A stretch of 47,564 nt of DNA. Origin: an uncultured Alphaproteobacteria bacterium (lineage in GTDB: Bacteria; Pseudomonadota; Alphaproteobacteria; HIMB59; GCA-002718135). Numbering within the stretch: position 1 is the stretch's first letter; each line of letters opens with the position of its first letter. Below are positions 1 through 8,962 of the stretch, piece after piece. The stretch is taken from the NCBI GenBank assembly GCA_902518985.1, contig CABYIF010000007.1, forward strand, positions 1 to 47,564, given 5' to 3'. The position numbers were made by a program, and so were the translations under genes. The notes under the pieces were generated by a model, which saw nothing but the letters and a program-made list of their open reading frames with translations, was not told where the DNA came from and did no database searches.

Positions 1-407
1 GTATAAACTCTTGGCAATGGACACCATTCATGATGATACTTCTGCTTGCTGGATTAATGACAGTACCTAACGAACAGTATGAAGCAGCAAAAATAGATGG
101 TGCAAATTGGTATCATGTAATGACAAAAATAGAAATACCATCCATTTTGAGCTTTGTTTTACTCGGAGTAGTTTTAAGATTGATTGAATGCATTCGTTTA
201 TTTGACATTATTTATGTTACTACCCGTGGTGGACCAGGAATAGCCACAGAAGTAATGGCATATTTTACGTATAGAACTGAATTTAGAAGTTTTCAAATAG
301 GTACAGGTTCTGCATCTGCAGTAATTATTCTAATCATTAGTTTAATTGTTACAACAATTGCGGTCACACTTTTACGAAGGGTAGAAAAAAATGCAGATTT
401 CAGCTAG
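1..407 (+). CDS. sugar ABC transporter permease (MalF type), 5'-truncated by window edge
   Basis: This is the C-terminal part of an inner-membrane permease of a carbohydrate ABC importer. The reading frame is open to the left edge, with the first whole codon at base 3 (N-S-W-Q-W-T-P-F-M-M), so the true start lies outside the window. The W-x-W-T-P-F segment is typical of the MalF/UgpA-like permease family. The cytoplasmic EAA loop that contacts the ATPase is visible as EAAKIDGA, followed by the family's RLIECIRLFDIIYVTTRGGP stretch. The gene overlaps the next permease by 17 bases, so the two are probably translationally coupled. The binding protein and ATPase of this importer are presumably upstream. 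The substrate cannot be read from the sequence. Confidence 0.9.
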   Translation, partial: INSWQWTPFMMILLLAGLMTVPNEQYEAAKIDGANWYHVMTKIEIPSILSFVLLGVVLRLIECIRLFDIIYVTTRGGPGIATEVMAYFTYRTEFRSFQIGTGSASAVIILIISLIVTTIAVTLLRRVEKNADFS

Positions 408-1212
408 TAAAAAAATTATTTTATTAATTATTGCTTTTTCACTTACCTTTATTTTTTTAGCTCCTAATCTTTGGATGTTATTTGGTGCTTTTAAGAATCA
501 AAATGCAATGTTTGCATTACCGCCAGTATGGATACCTGATTTCACTTATATAAAAAACTTTACTATTATGTTATCGCAGAGTTATTCATACTTAATTAAT
601 TCAATTATAGTAACCATAGGATCAACTATTGTTACTCTTGTTTTTTCTCTACCTACAGCATTTGGTCTCACTTTTTTTAAATTTAGAGGCAGTAACTTTC
701 TTGCTGATTGGATTTTAAGTACAAGAATGTTACCTCCAGTTGCAGCTGCAGTACCATTGTTTATTTTATTTAAATATTTAAATTTATTAGATTCCTTATT
801 TGCTTTAGTCATAGTGTATACAGCATTTAACATCCCTTTTGCTGTATGGGTTTCAGCATCTTTTTTTAAAAGAATTCCCTATGATCTTATAGAAGCTTCT
901 AGAATAGAGGGAGCTTCATGGTTTCAAATATTTTTAAAAATTGCTGTCCCCTTATCAAAAGGAGGTATAGCCACTGTAGCAATATTTGTATTTATATTTA
1001 GTTGGAATGAATTACTAATTGCACTATTTTTTACAGTATCAGAATCTCGAACATTCCCTATTTTTATTTCGGCTCAAGTAAGTCAAGCACAGATCATATG
1101 GGGAAATGTAGCAGCAGCTACAGTAATTCAAAGTATTCCTCCAATATTATTAACAATATTTTTACAGAAAAATATAGTCTCAGGACTGACCTTAGGCGCA
1201 GTAAAAAATTAA
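391..1212 (+). CDS. carbohydrate ABC transporter permease (MalG type)
   Basis: This 273-residue inner-membrane permease is the partner of the truncated permease before it. It shows about six hydrophobic segments, the first at residues 8-32, and an EAA loop (EASRIEGASWFQIF) near residue 168. The carboxyl end SGLTLGAVKN is characteristic of MalG-like permeases, and the second importer in this window ends almost identically ([10 protein letters not shown]). The start ATG lies inside the end of the upstream gene. A SorC-type regulator begins one base after the stop, so transporter and regulator are likely one transcript. The family is certain; the substrate is unknown, probably a sugar or polyol given the dehydrogenases nearby. 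Confidence 0.92.
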   Translation: MQISASKKIILLIIAFSLTFIFLAPNLWMLFGAFKNQNAMFALPPVWIPDFTYIKNFTIMLSQSYSYLINSIIVTIGSTIVTLVFSLPTAFGLTFFKFRGSNFLADWILSTRMLPPVAAAVPLFILFKYLNLLDSLFALVIVYTAFNIPFAVWVSASFFKRIPYDLIEASRIEGASWFQIFLKIAVPLSKGGIATVAIFVFIFSWNELLIALFFTVSESRTFPIFISAQVSQAQIIWGNVAAATVIQSIPPILLTIFLQKNIVSGLTLGAVKN

Positions 1213-1213
1213 A

Positions 1214-2188
1214 GTGTTAAAATCAAAAAATAAATTAAAAGATTACACTAATAGAATTGCATGGATGTACTGGAAACAAAAAATATCACAAAAAGATATA
1301 GCAAAAAAATTTAAGATTAATACAGTTCAAGTTCATAGAATTTTAAATGAAGCTGAAAAAAATGGATCAGTTAAAGTATTTGTTGAAGGATCATTTGATG
1401 TTTGTTCACGGTATGAAGAGGAAATTAAAAAAAAGTATAATCTGAAACATATAGAAGTAGTTCCAAGTGAAAGTTTGCATGGTCAACAAACAACTGCTAA
1501 TACATTAGACCCCGATCCATTATCTATAGCTTATGCTGGTGCCAATACTATTCTAAATAAAATAGATAAAGAAAAATGTAGAAACTTTGGATGGTCTACA
1601 GGTTCCACAAATACAAGAATTGCAAATATACTTCCACAAATTAATGAGAAGGTTAGTTTTGTTGATACAACGGGATCTTTAAGAAATGATTTGTCTTTTA
1701 ATCCACTTTTGGGATTAAATACACTTTCTAGGAAAACCAATGGAAAATGTTATCACCTGGGTGCACCTTATATTTTTCCTACTTTAAAAGAAAAAAATAA
1801 ATTTTTTAATTTAAAGTTTGTAAAAGATATTCTTAAAAAAGAAGAAGAATGTCAATATATCATTTTGGGGATTGGTTCTATGAAAGGTGGCACTAGTTTA
1901 TACAACAGAGTTAAAAATCATCCTTATTTAATTGATAAGAAGTTTTTTAATCAGATAAAAAAAGACGGTGCACTTGCAGAGTCTAGTGGAAATTTCTTTG
2001 ATAAAAATGGGAAACACTTTTTTTATGATGAAATTGTTAGAAAGAATTTTGACTTAATTAAGAAGAAAAAAACCATAGCTATAGCAGGTGGTACTGATAA
2101 AGCTTTTGCAATTAAATCAGTTTTATTAAATGGATGCTTATATGGTTTAATAACTGATGAAGAAGCCGCTAAAATTATTTTAAGTTAA
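1214..2188 (+). CDS. SorC/DeoR-family sugar-responsive transcriptional regulator
   Basis: This 324-residue protein starts at GTG, one base after the permease stop. An N-terminal helix-turn-helix lies at about residues 18-55 (KISQKDIAKKF then TVQVHRILNEAEKNG). A SorC-type sugar-phosphate-binding domain follows. It contains the FGWSTGST segment, a GIGS motif near residue 215, and a C-terminal AIAGGTDKAFAIKSVL segment typical of these regulators. Family members bind phosphorylated sugars and control the adjacent catabolic operon. It is therefore the likely regulator of the flanking polyol/sugar genes, although its operator was not identified. Placement between the permeases and an SDR suggests autoregulation within one operon (inference). 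Confidence 0.88.
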   Translation: MLKSKNKLKDYTNRIAWMYWKQKISQKDIAKKFKINTVQVHRILNEAEKNGSVKVFVEGSFDVCSRYEEEIKKKYNLKHIEVVPSESLHGQQTTANTLDPDPLSIAYAGANTILNKIDKEKCRNFGWSTGSTNTRIANILPQINEKVSFVDTTGSLRNDLSFNPLLGLNTLSRKTNGKCYHLGAPYIFPTLKEKNKFFNLKFVKDILKKEEECQYIILGIGSMKGGTSLYNRVKNHPYLIDKKFFNQIKKDGALAESSGNFFDKNGKHFFYDEIVRKNFDLIKKKKTIAIAGGTDKAFAIKSVLLNGCLYGLITDEEAAKIILS

Positions 2189-2189
2189 A

Positions 2190-2954
2190 ATGATTTTAGA
2201 TAAATTTAAAATTCCAAATAAGATTGCAATTGTTACGGGTGCTATGGGTGGAATGGGATTTGCCATTGCTGATGCCTTAGGAGAAGCTGGAGCAAAACTA
2301 ATTCTTACGGATATGAAAGAAGATAAAAGCTTCTTGGATAAATTTAAAACTAAAAACTATACCTTTGAATTTATCAAAGGAAATATTACAAATCCTGATT
2401 TTCCAGAAGAATTAATAAATTTTGCTATAGGTAAATATAAATCATTAGATATTCTTGTTAATTGTGCAGGGATAGCAGCATCAATAGAAATGGAAAACTA
2501 TGATGATGAGTCATTAACAAAAATGTTTGATGTGAATTTTAAATCAGTTTTTCGTTTATGTAGACAAAGTATTATAAAAATGAAAAATAAAAAAGAAGGT
2601 TGTATTTTAAATATTGGCTCTATGTCAGGTATTGTTTCAAATTTTCCGCAGCCACAAGTTGCCTATAATGCCTCAAAATCAGCAGTTCATATGTTAACAA
2701 AAAGTTTAGCAAGTGACTATGCAGAGTCTAACATTAGAGTTAATGCCATTGCTCCTGGCTATATAAAAACCCCAATGAATAATTTGCCTAAAGAAAATGA
2801 ACATTGGTTTGATAAATGGAATAATTACACTCCTATGGGAAGAATGGGAAAAGCAGATGAAGTTGCTACAGCAGCACTATTTTTATGTTCGCCAGCTTCA
2901 AGTTATGTAACTGGAGAGGTATTAGTCGTAGATGGTGGATATACATCAAGATGA
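2190..2954 (+). CDS. SDR-family oxidoreductase, probable NAD-dependent polyol/sugar dehydrogenase
   Basis: This 254-residue classical short-chain dehydrogenase starts at ATG one base after the regulator stop. The cofactor motif TGAMGGMG lies near residue 17, N-C-A-G replaces the usual NNAG, and the catalytic Ser plus Tyr-Asn-Ala-Ser-Lys (AYNASK) are present. Strand beta-2 ends in an acidic residue (ILTDMKED), which in this family favours NAD(H). The C-terminus ends SYVTGEVLVVDGGYTSR. It is a full-length paralogue of the SDR at 8963-9727, with the same length and near-identical C-terminus. The neighbouring transporter and regulator suggest oxidation of an imported polyol or sugar; the actual substrate is unknown. 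It converges on the minus-strand operon with only 11 bases between stops. Confidence 0.9.
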   Translation: MILDKFKIPNKIAIVTGAMGGMGFAIADALGEAGAKLILTDMKEDKSFLDKFKTKNYTFEFIKGNITNPDFPEELINFAIGKYKSLDILVNCAGIAASIEMENYDDESLTKMFDVNFKSVFRLCRQSIIKMKNKKEGCILNIGSMSGIVSNFPQPQVAYNASKSAVHMLTKSLASDYAESNIRVNAIAPGYIKTPMNNLPKENEHWFDKWNNYTPMGRMGKADEVATAALFLCSPASSYVTGEVLVVDGGYTSR

Positions 2955-2965
2955 ACTTTTTAAAT

Positions 2966-4375
2966 TTATAAAAATTTATTTTTAAAAAATAATATTTTTT
3001 TTCTTAATATATCTGGAAATTCGGGATATTGATTTGGAGTATTTCCCCATAAATCACTATTAAATATAAATTCTTCCATCATATCATCTTCCAAATATTT
3101 TTTAATCCAGTCCCAACTTGGCTCATAATAATTAAAATCTAAAGTTTTGTTATTTATTTTTTTCATAAAAATATACCAACTAGCTATAGACTCAATTGAA
3201 TTTTCAGGATGAATATTTAATTCAAAACATTTATTGATTGTTGGAAGGATAAATATTGGAAATTTTCCAACACCATCCATAGCAATTCGTTCAAGCTTGT
3301 CACCAATATTTTCGTTTTTAAATCTATCAAAAATAATCATCATATATTCTTCCAAATTAAATGGAGCTATATTATCTAAAGCTGGAATAATCTCTTTACG
3401 TTCGAGTTCGAAAAAATATTGTTGTAATTCTTTATCTAAAATAGCTTGATCATAAGTTTTATGCCCTTTGAGTGCTCCAATATAACTTAAAGCAACATGG
3501 CCTCCATTTAAAATTCTTATTTTAGATTCTTCATATGGGAAAACATCATTAACAAATTGTACACCAACGTCTTCAAGCTTAGGTCTTTTGCCAATAAACT
3601 TGTCTTCAATAACCCATTGAATAAAAGGTTCAGCCATTACACTACAGTTTTCATCTATATGAAATTTTTTTTTAACTTCTCCTTTTAAATAATTTGGAGC
3701 TCTGGGTGTTATCCTATCAACCACACACGATGGAAAACTTACTTTTTGTTCAATCCATTCAAGTAATTCCAACTCATTTGATTGTTTGACATATTCTTTA
3801 AGACATTTTTCAAGCATTAAACCATTTTCTCTAATATTATCACAGCATAAGAGTGTTATTTCCTTATCAATTGATTGCATTCTTTTTTTTAAGGCTGATA
3901 GGAGAAAAGAAAAAATAATTGTATTTTCCTTTTGTGCAATATTATCTTTAACTATTTGTAAATTTAGATTCAAATCATTTTCTTCATTAATATAATAACC
4001 ACTTTCAGTTACAGTCATTGTGACGATTTCAATATCTTTATCACACAATATTTTTTCAGCTTCATCTTTTTCCTCACTCCAATCAATTAATTTTTGAATA
4101 GAATGTATTTCAGTAAATTCAATTTCTCCATCACTAGAAGCAGTCTTCAAAACATATTTTCCATCTCTTTTTTTAAGAAAACTAAAATTTTCTCCTTCTT
4201 CTTTTCTAAGATTAATACCGCATATACCCCAATTTTTATCATCAGTTTCTTCTATATAATTATTAATATACAGAGCTTGATGTGCTCTATGAAAGTTACC
4301 AACACCAAGGTGCACTATGCCAATTTTACACTCTTCTCTTTTAAGAGACGGAATTTTTAATTCAATTGTCTTCAT
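2966..4375 (-). CDS. mannitol dehydrogenase-family protein (mannitol 2-dehydrogenase or fructuronate reductase)
   Basis: This polyol-specific long-chain dehydrogenase interconverts a polyol such as mannitol with its ketose, or fructuronate with mannonate. The N-terminal nucleotide-binding motif is GVGNFHRAHQA. The catalytic signature K-x4-N-x2-H is intact (KIRILNGGH). The frame opens upstream at 4450, but the ATG at 4375 (MKTIELKIP) is preferred. It gives a 469-residue protein of normal family length and only a 14-base overlap with the upstream dehydrogenase. This is the last gene of the minus-strand transporter operon. Rhodobacter smo/mtl loci also pair an ABC polyol importer with MtlK, which favours a polyol role here. 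UxuB activity cannot be excluded. Confidence 0.88.
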   Translation of the reverse strand: MKTIELKIPSLKREECKIGIVHLGVGNFHRAHQALYINNYIEETDDKNWGICGINLRKEEGENFSFLKKRDGKYVLKTASSDGEIEFTEIHSIQKLIDWSEEKDEAEKILCDKDIEIVTMTVTESGYYINEENDLNLNLQIVKDNIAQKENTIIFSFLLSALKKRMQSIDKEITLLCCDNIRENGLMLEKCLKEYVKQSNELELLEWIEQKVSFPSCVVDRITPRAPNYLKGEVKKKFHIDENCSVMAEPFIQWVIEDKFIGKRPKLEDVGVQFVNDVFPYEESKIRILNGGHVALSYIGALKGHKTYDQAILDKELQQYFFELERKEIIPALDNIAPFNLEEYMMIIFDRFKNENIGDKLERIAMDGVGKFPIFILPTINKCFELNIHPENSIESIASWYIFMKKINNKTLDFNYYEPSWDWIKKYLEDDMMEEFIFNSDLWGNTPNQYPEFPDILRKKILFFKNKFL

Positions 4376-5405
4376 CAATTTTAATTTGAAGCTTAACATC
4401 TGAGGGTCTATGTTCTGCGGCTCTTTCAAATGCTTCAACACTTTCTTCAAATTTAAATGTGTGAGTAATCATTGGTTTCACATCTATTTTACCACTTCCA
4501 AGTAACCTTATTGATGGTTCATACTGATGAGAATACCTATGCACAGTTTGATATTCTAATCCTTTAGCAAATAAAATTGCCCAATTCATTGGAACAGGTT
4601 CAGCATTGTTACCAATCAACACAACGTGTGCTCCTGGAGAACAACAAGAAAATATAGCTTCATACGCTTTGACAGCACCACTACATTCAAAAAAACGATC
4701 AACACCCCATCCATTCGTATCATTCATTATTTTTTCTGATAAATTTTCTTTTGATAGATCAACCGGTATTAAATCAGGATAGTGTTCACACATCTTTAAC
4801 TTCTCAGACAATATGTCTGCGATATAAACTTTTGAACACCCCCCAGCTAGAGCAGCCAAGCCAGTTACAAGTCCAATTGGCCCACAACCCATTACTAATC
4901 CTATCTGGCCGGGTTTTATTTTCGCTTTGGTAACACCTTGCATACCAACTGCTAATGGTTCAACCATTGCACCTTCTGCATAGGATAAATTATCAGGAAT
5001 TTTAAAAACCATATCACCAGGAAAGACTACTTCTGGTGCTAGACAACCGTGAATAGGCGGGGTAGCCCAAAATTTTACTTTTTGATCATAATTGTAAATC
5101 CCTAATTTATATTCTTTTGATTTTTTACTAACTACTTGAGGCTCAATACAAACTCTATCACCTTCTTTTAAAATTTTTTCATTTTTTCCTACTGCAATAA
5201 CTGTACCAGATCCTTCATGACCTAAAACCATTGGCGCATCAACATTCCATTGTCCAATTTTACCATGTTCATAATAATGTATATCTGATCCACAGATTCC
5301 AACAGTGTGCATTTTTATTTTAACATCATCTGGACCTACTTCTGTAGGAAGATCAATATCACGTAAGTTTAATTCAAGTTGTTTTTCTAATACTAACGCT
5401 TTCAT
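4362..5405 (-). CDS. zinc-dependent polyol dehydrogenase (sorbitol/xylitol dehydrogenase-like, MDR family)
   Basis: This 347-residue medium-chain dehydrogenase probably oxidises a polyol (sorbitol, xylitol or similar) to a ketose with NAD. The catalytic zinc ligands are visible as Cys38 ([13 protein letters not shown]) and His63-Glu64 (LGHEGSG). The Rossmann motif is [10 protein letters not shown]. The structural-zinc lobe between about residues 95 and 125 has lost its cysteines ([16 protein letters not shown]), as in animal sorbitol dehydrogenases, so only the catalytic zinc is expected. The conserved ATPPIHG that follows supports the sorbitol dehydrogenase group. The gene starts 3 bases after the small membrane protein stop and overlaps the mannitol dehydrogenase-like gene by 14 bases, so it is operonic. 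Confidence 0.9.
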   Translation of the reverse strand: MKALVLEKQLELNLRDIDLPTEVGPDDVKIKMHTVGICGSDIHYYEHGKIGQWNVDAPMVLGHEGSGTVIAVGKNEKILKEGDRVCIEPQVVSKKSKEYKLGIYNYDQKVKFWATPPIHGCLAPEVVFPGDMVFKIPDNLSYAEGAMVEPLAVGMQGVTKAKIKPGQIGLVMGCGPIGLVTGLAALAGGCSKVYIADILSEKLKMCEHYPDLIPVDLSKENLSEKIMNDTNGWGVDRFFECSGAVKAYEAIFSCCSPGAHVVLIGNNAEPVPMNWAILFAKGLEYQTVHRYSHQYEPSIRLLGSGKIDVKPMITHTFKFEESVEAFERAAEHRPSDVKLQIKIDEDN

Positions 5406-5408
5406 TTT

Positions 5409-5594
5409 TTATCCTTTCCAAATAACATAAATTATCCATAAAATGCCAATCCCAATTGAGATGTTTATAGATGCAAATTGCTCAACAAAGCGCATCCAAA
5501 TGAGTTGTAGAGCTACAAAACTGATTACTCCAATAAACAATCTATCAAACCAATTTGTTTTTATTGGAAGAAAGCCTCTAGAATTTTTTTTCAT
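5409..5594 (-). CDS. small membrane protein within ABC polyol operon
   Basis: This is a protein of about 61 residues with no recognised function. The ATG at 5594 (MKKNSRGFLPIKTNWFDR) is preferred over a TTG at 5615 because an AAGGGA ribosome-binding-like sequence precedes it. The stop of the upstream permease also falls just before it. A basic N-terminus leads into two hydrophobic segments, about residues 18-36 and 42-58, ending in WKG. It lies between the permease and the dehydrogenase, in the place where many such operons carry the ATPase gene. It could be an accessory subunit of the importer; small membrane proteins (for example DUF2160) accompany some alphaproteobacterial polyol/glycerol importers. 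Membership in that family is not established here. Confidence 0.7.
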   Translation of the reverse strand: MKKNSRGFLPIKTNWFDRLFIGVISFVALQLIWMRFVEQFASINISIGIGILWIIYVIWKG

Positions 5595-5595
5595 A

Positions 5596-6450
5596 TTATC
5601 CCTTAACTGCTCCAAATGTTAATCCTGAAACAATATATTTCTGGACAAGCGCCAGAAAAATAAGAGCAGGTAACATTGAAACAACTGCTACTGCAGCCAT
5701 TGTTCCCCACTCAGTGCCAGTAGTTGTTACAAACTCTGAAAGTCCAGTAGGAATAGTTCTTGCATAAACACTAGTAAGTGTAGCTGCTAAAAGATATTCA
5801 TTCCAAGCAAATAAAAAACTTAGCAAAGCAGTTACTGCAATGCCAGGAGCAGCTAATGGAACAATTAATTTAGATATAATTGTAAATAAATTTGCTCCAT
5901 CAACAATCATAGCTTCATCTAAGTCTTTTGGGATACCATCAAATATACCTTTTAATAACCAGATAGCAAAAGGCAGATTAAATACACAATATAAAAGTAT
6001 TAATCCAATTTTTGTATCAAATAAATTACTATCTCCATATTTAAATACAAGTGTAAATAGAAGAAATAGGGGTAACATAAAAGCTGCAGGTGGAGCCATT
6101 CTATTAGTCATAGTCCAAAAGAAAATTGTTTCTGCTGCAGCAATCTTGTATCTTGATAATGCATAAGTTGCCATAATGGCGAGCACAGTTACAAGCAAAG
6201 CATTTGATGTTGCAATAATTATTGAGTTCATTAGATAATCACCAAATACTCCATCAACAAAAGGTCTTGTATAATTTTTCCAATGAATTTTTTCTAAAAA
6301 AGTAGGATAAAGATTTGGTTTTCCATATAATTGAACGGGTGTCCTTGTAGATACTAATATCATCCAATAAATTGGAAACAGTGTTATAATTGTGAACAAG
6401 CTCCATATTACAACAGAGAAAGTTTTATAAAGTACTTTATTCATCTTCAT
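5596..6450 (-). CDS. carbohydrate/polyol ABC transporter permease (MalG/SmoG type)
   Basis: This 284-residue inner-membrane permease has six hydrophobic segments, the first at residues 8-30. An EAA loop ([18 protein letters not shown]) lies near residue 185 and the family-typical C-terminus is [10 protein letters not shown]. Two in-frame ATGs lie close together at 6450 and 6444; either is plausible. The gene overlaps the upstream permease by 14 bases. With that gene and the binding protein it forms the transmembrane part of an importer whose ATPase is not in the operon. Downstream polyol dehydrogenases suggest a sugar alcohol substrate (inference). Confidence 0.92.
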   Translation of the reverse strand: MKMNKVLYKTFSVVIWSLFTIITLFPIYWMILVSTRTPVQLYGKPNLYPTFLEKIHWKNYTRPFVDGVFGDYLMNSIIIATSNALLVTVLAIMATYALSRYKIAAAETIFFWTMTNRMAPPAAFMLPLFLLFTLVFKYGDSNLFDTKIGLILLYCVFNLPFAIWLLKGIFDGIPKDLDEAMIVDGANLFTIISKLIVPLAAPGIAVTALLSFLFAWNEYLLAATLTSVYARTIPTGLSEFVTTTGTEWGTMAAVAVVSMLPALIFLALVQKYIVSGLTFGAVKG

Positions 6451-7321
6451 TTGCTTTACCTCTTGAAACCATTACTGAATATAAGATCCAACAAATAACT
6501 ATAGTTATATATAAATACAATACAGACATTGCAGAACCATACCCATAAGTTCTTTTTTCAAATACTTCTTTCCAAATATGTATTCCTGTAAAACGAGTTG
6601 AATAACCAGGACCTCCCGCAGTTAACATCCAAACCTCGTCAACAATCTTAAGTGAATCCATCATTCTTATAAAAATAACAACTATTAAAACTGGTACTAA
6701 CATTGGAATAGTAATGTAAATAAAAATTTGAAAATTATTAGCTCCATCAATTTTTGCTGACTCATAAGGATCTTGTGGTAGGGCACTTAAACCTGCCAAC
6801 AAGGTTAAAGTAACAAAAGGAGTCCAATGCCAGACATCCATTACAACAATTGTCCAAAAAGCCTGAGCCTCTGAACTCATATAATTTAACTTAAATCCAA
6901 ATAATTCTTTTGCTAGAAAAGGGATTGGTCCTAAGCCTTGAACCAAAAAAAGTTTAAATATAGCACCAACTACTATAGGTGCGATTACTAAAGGAAGTGT
7001 ATGCACACTTCTAAAAAAAGCTTTTAAAGGAAAAGAACTTAGTAAAGATAACGCCAGTAAAAAACCAAGGGTGAGTTCTAAAGCCAAAGTTACAATTGCG
7101 AATCTAATTGATCTCCAAACAGAATCTATAAAAAATTTATCAAAAACTAATTCTCTATAATTATAGCCAAAGTTAATAAATTCCATTTCCTTATTTTTAC
7201 CAAGGGGCATCCAATTAAAAAAACCAACATAAAGAACGTAAAGAAATGGAAGTAACCCAACAATAATTAATATAACAATTGTAGGAGATAATAATAACCA
7301 AGCTGTTTTTGATGAATTCAT
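6437..7321 (-). CDS. sugar/polyol ABC transporter permease (MalF/SmoF type)
   Basis: This 294-residue permease has its first membrane helix at residues 7-31 ([19 protein letters not shown]), a motif universal in MalF/UgpA permeases. The segment [16 protein letters not shown] and the EAA loop ([15 protein letters not shown]) follow. A characteristic [19 protein letters not shown] block near residue 230 confirms the family. It is separated from the binding-protein gene by 52 bases that contain a strong hairpin, and it overlaps the next permease by 14 bases. It heterodimerises with that permease (family knowledge). Confidence 0.92.
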   Translation of the reverse strand: MNSSKTAWLLLSPTIVILIIVGLLPFLYVLYVGFFNWMPLGKNKEMEFINFGYNYRELVFDKFFIDSVWRSIRFAIVTLALELTLGFLLALSLLSSFPLKAFFRSVHTLPLVIAPIVVGAIFKLFLVQGLGPIPFLAKELFGFKLNYMSSEAQAFWTIVVMDVWHWTPFVTLTLLAGLSALPQDPYESAKIDGANNFQIFIYITIPMLVPVLIVVIFIRMMDSLKIVDEVWMLTAGGPGYSTRFTGIHIWKEVFEKRTYGYGSAMSVLYLYITIVICWILYSVMVSRGKANEDE

Positions 7322-7334
7322 AATTATTATTTAA

Positions 7335-7359
7335 AGGAAGGCATACATGATGCCTTCCT
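7335..7359 (-). terminator. intra-operon hairpin after binding-protein gene
   Basis: A perfect 9-bp inverted repeat (AGGAAGGCA / TGCCTTCCT, 10 bp counting a closing T-A) encloses a 5-7 base loop. It lies between the binding-protein stop and the permease start. Only a short T/A-rich run follows on the minus strand. This fits partial termination or 3'-end protection of the binding-protein message, giving more binding protein than permease, rather than a full stop. Confidence 0.75.
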
Positions 7360-7373
7360 AAAAAATTAAAATA

Positions 7374-8795
7374 TTAGTTTTGATATCCTAAGTCTTTCAT
7401 AACTTTATCAAGAGCTTCACAAGCTCCATCTAATGCATCTGAAGGAGACATTTCACCTGCTAATGCAGCATATGTGAAAGGATCGATCGCAGCTCTACCA
7501 GCAGCGTGGAAAGGGTACATTGGTGCACCAGCATATAAATAGCCAGTGTTTTGCATCAATGTGAAATATCCATCAGCAATCTGATCCATAGCAGCAACTT
7601 TTGGATCATCATAAGTAGAGTAGTGTGTAATACGTGCACCAGCTACAGCCCAATCTGCTTGAACTTCACTCTGTGCTATATATTGTAACCACAACAAAGT
7701 TGCTTCTTTGTTTTTAGATGAATGCGGAATACCGTATGCACCTCCATCAAAGTAACCGATATAACCTTCACCGGCAGCAGCTTGTGTCATAACTCCTGGA
7801 GCGGTTGGCGGTTGCATAACACCAACATTACCAACAACTACTGATTTTTCTTCATTAGAAGCAATCCATGCAGCATTCTCTCCGTAAACCCAACCTTGTG
7901 CAGCTCTTCCTGCAGCAAATGTTGAAGCTACTTCACTCCATGTACTTTGTAGTGATTCTGGTGGTGCAAATTCTAGCATTGAAGTCCAGAAAGTTAGAGC
8001 AGCTTTTGCTCTAGCACCATTTAATGATCCACCACCTTCTACGCAAGAATGGAAATCATCAGTTACACCCCAGTTATATAAACCAAAAGATGGTCCAATT
8101 GATTCTAGGAATTCATAAGTTGAAGCTGGGTGTCCAGTGTGACCTTGAACAGTTGTACCCCAACATTCCATACCTTTTTCTGCACAGTATCCTGTGAAGA
8201 ATTCAGCATTATCTCTCCATTGTGCAAAAGAAGTAGCAGGAGCAAGAGGGTAACCATATTTTTTTTGGAAACCTGATTTAGCATCAGCCGCTCCAAATAG
8301 GTCTTTCCTATATAAGTATACTTTTACAAATGCTTCCATTGGCATACCAAAAACATCACCGCTTCCATCTTTAAAATAATCAATGAAAGTAGTGAAATCA
8401 TCCATATTAACCATTGGAGCTACAAGTTCCGGCTGATCTTTTAGTGATTGAGTAATGTTTACTAAAAAATCTCTGTCTAAGTAAGAATAAACTATATCTT
8501 GTTCAATATATACAAAGTCATAAATACCAGAATTTGCTTCCATATCTTTAATTGCTTTGTCATACATTTGATCCCAAGATGTATTTTCTAATTGTACTTT
8601 GATGCCTGTTAGTTTCTCAAAATCTTTAGCTAATACTTCTCCAGCAAATTGGCCAGGAGGTGTATTTTCGGCAACTCCTTGAATTACAGTACCTGCATAA
8701 GGAGCTCCAGCTTTTTTCCACCATTCAGCGTGACCGTCAGCCATTGCTGAGAATGAAAAAGTTGAAACTAGAAGGGCAATTAATAATTTTTTCAT
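7374..8795 (-). CDS. periplasmic substrate-binding protein of sugar/polyol ABC importer (SmoE-like)
   Basis: This 473-residue extracellular solute-binding protein (family 1-like) captures the sugar or polyol in the periplasm and delivers it to the two permeases encoded downstream. A clear signal peptide covers residues 1-19 ([19 protein letters not shown], cleaved before DGHAEWW). The mature protein is rich in Trp, Tyr and Gly, as usual for carbohydrate binders, and has four cysteines. A strong ribosome-binding site (AGGAGG) precedes the ATG. Base use is less AT-biased than in neighbours, suggesting high expression. It is the first gene of the minus-strand operon, transcribed from the 167-base divergent region at 8796-8962. 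Substrate assignment to a polyol rests on the downstream dehydrogenases. Confidence 0.9.
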   Translation of the reverse strand: MKKLLIALLVSTFSFSAMADGHAEWWKKAGAPYAGTVIQGVAENTPPGQFAGEVLAKDFEKLTGIKVQLENTSWDQMYDKAIKDMEANSGIYDFVYIEQDIVYSYLDRDFLVNITQSLKDQPELVAPMVNMDDFTTFIDYFKDGSGDVFGMPMEAFVKVYLYRKDLFGAADAKSGFQKKYGYPLAPATSFAQWRDNAEFFTGYCAEKGMECWGTTVQGHTGHPASTYEFLESIGPSFGLYNWGVTDDFHSCVEGGGSLNGARAKAALTFWTSMLEFAPPESLQSTWSEVASTFAAGRAAQGWVYGENAAWIASNEEKSVVVGNVGVMQPPTAPGVMTQAAAGEGYIGYFDGGAYGIPHSSKNKEATLLWLQYIAQSEVQADWAVAGARITHYSTYDDPKVAAMDQIADGYFTLMQNTGYLYAGAPMYPFHAAGRAAIDPFTYAALAGEMSPSDALDGACEALDKVMKDLGYQN

Positions 8796-8962
8796 ATTTC
8801 CTCCTATTATGAATAGTTAAAAACCTATGTTTTAAACAAATTTACATTATTCAGATTAACTTTTAATTCAACTACTTTTTAAATCTTTTTTTGTCATTAA
8901 ATTGTTGTTTTTTTTGTTAATTTTAGAGATATTATTTATAATAAATCAATATTGGGGGAATC

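Noticed and set aside
4376-4450. Upstream extension of the mannitol dehydrogenase-like frame
   Set aside because: It lies inside the preceding dehydrogenase gene and adds 25 residues with no family resemblance. The ATG at 4375 is better placed.
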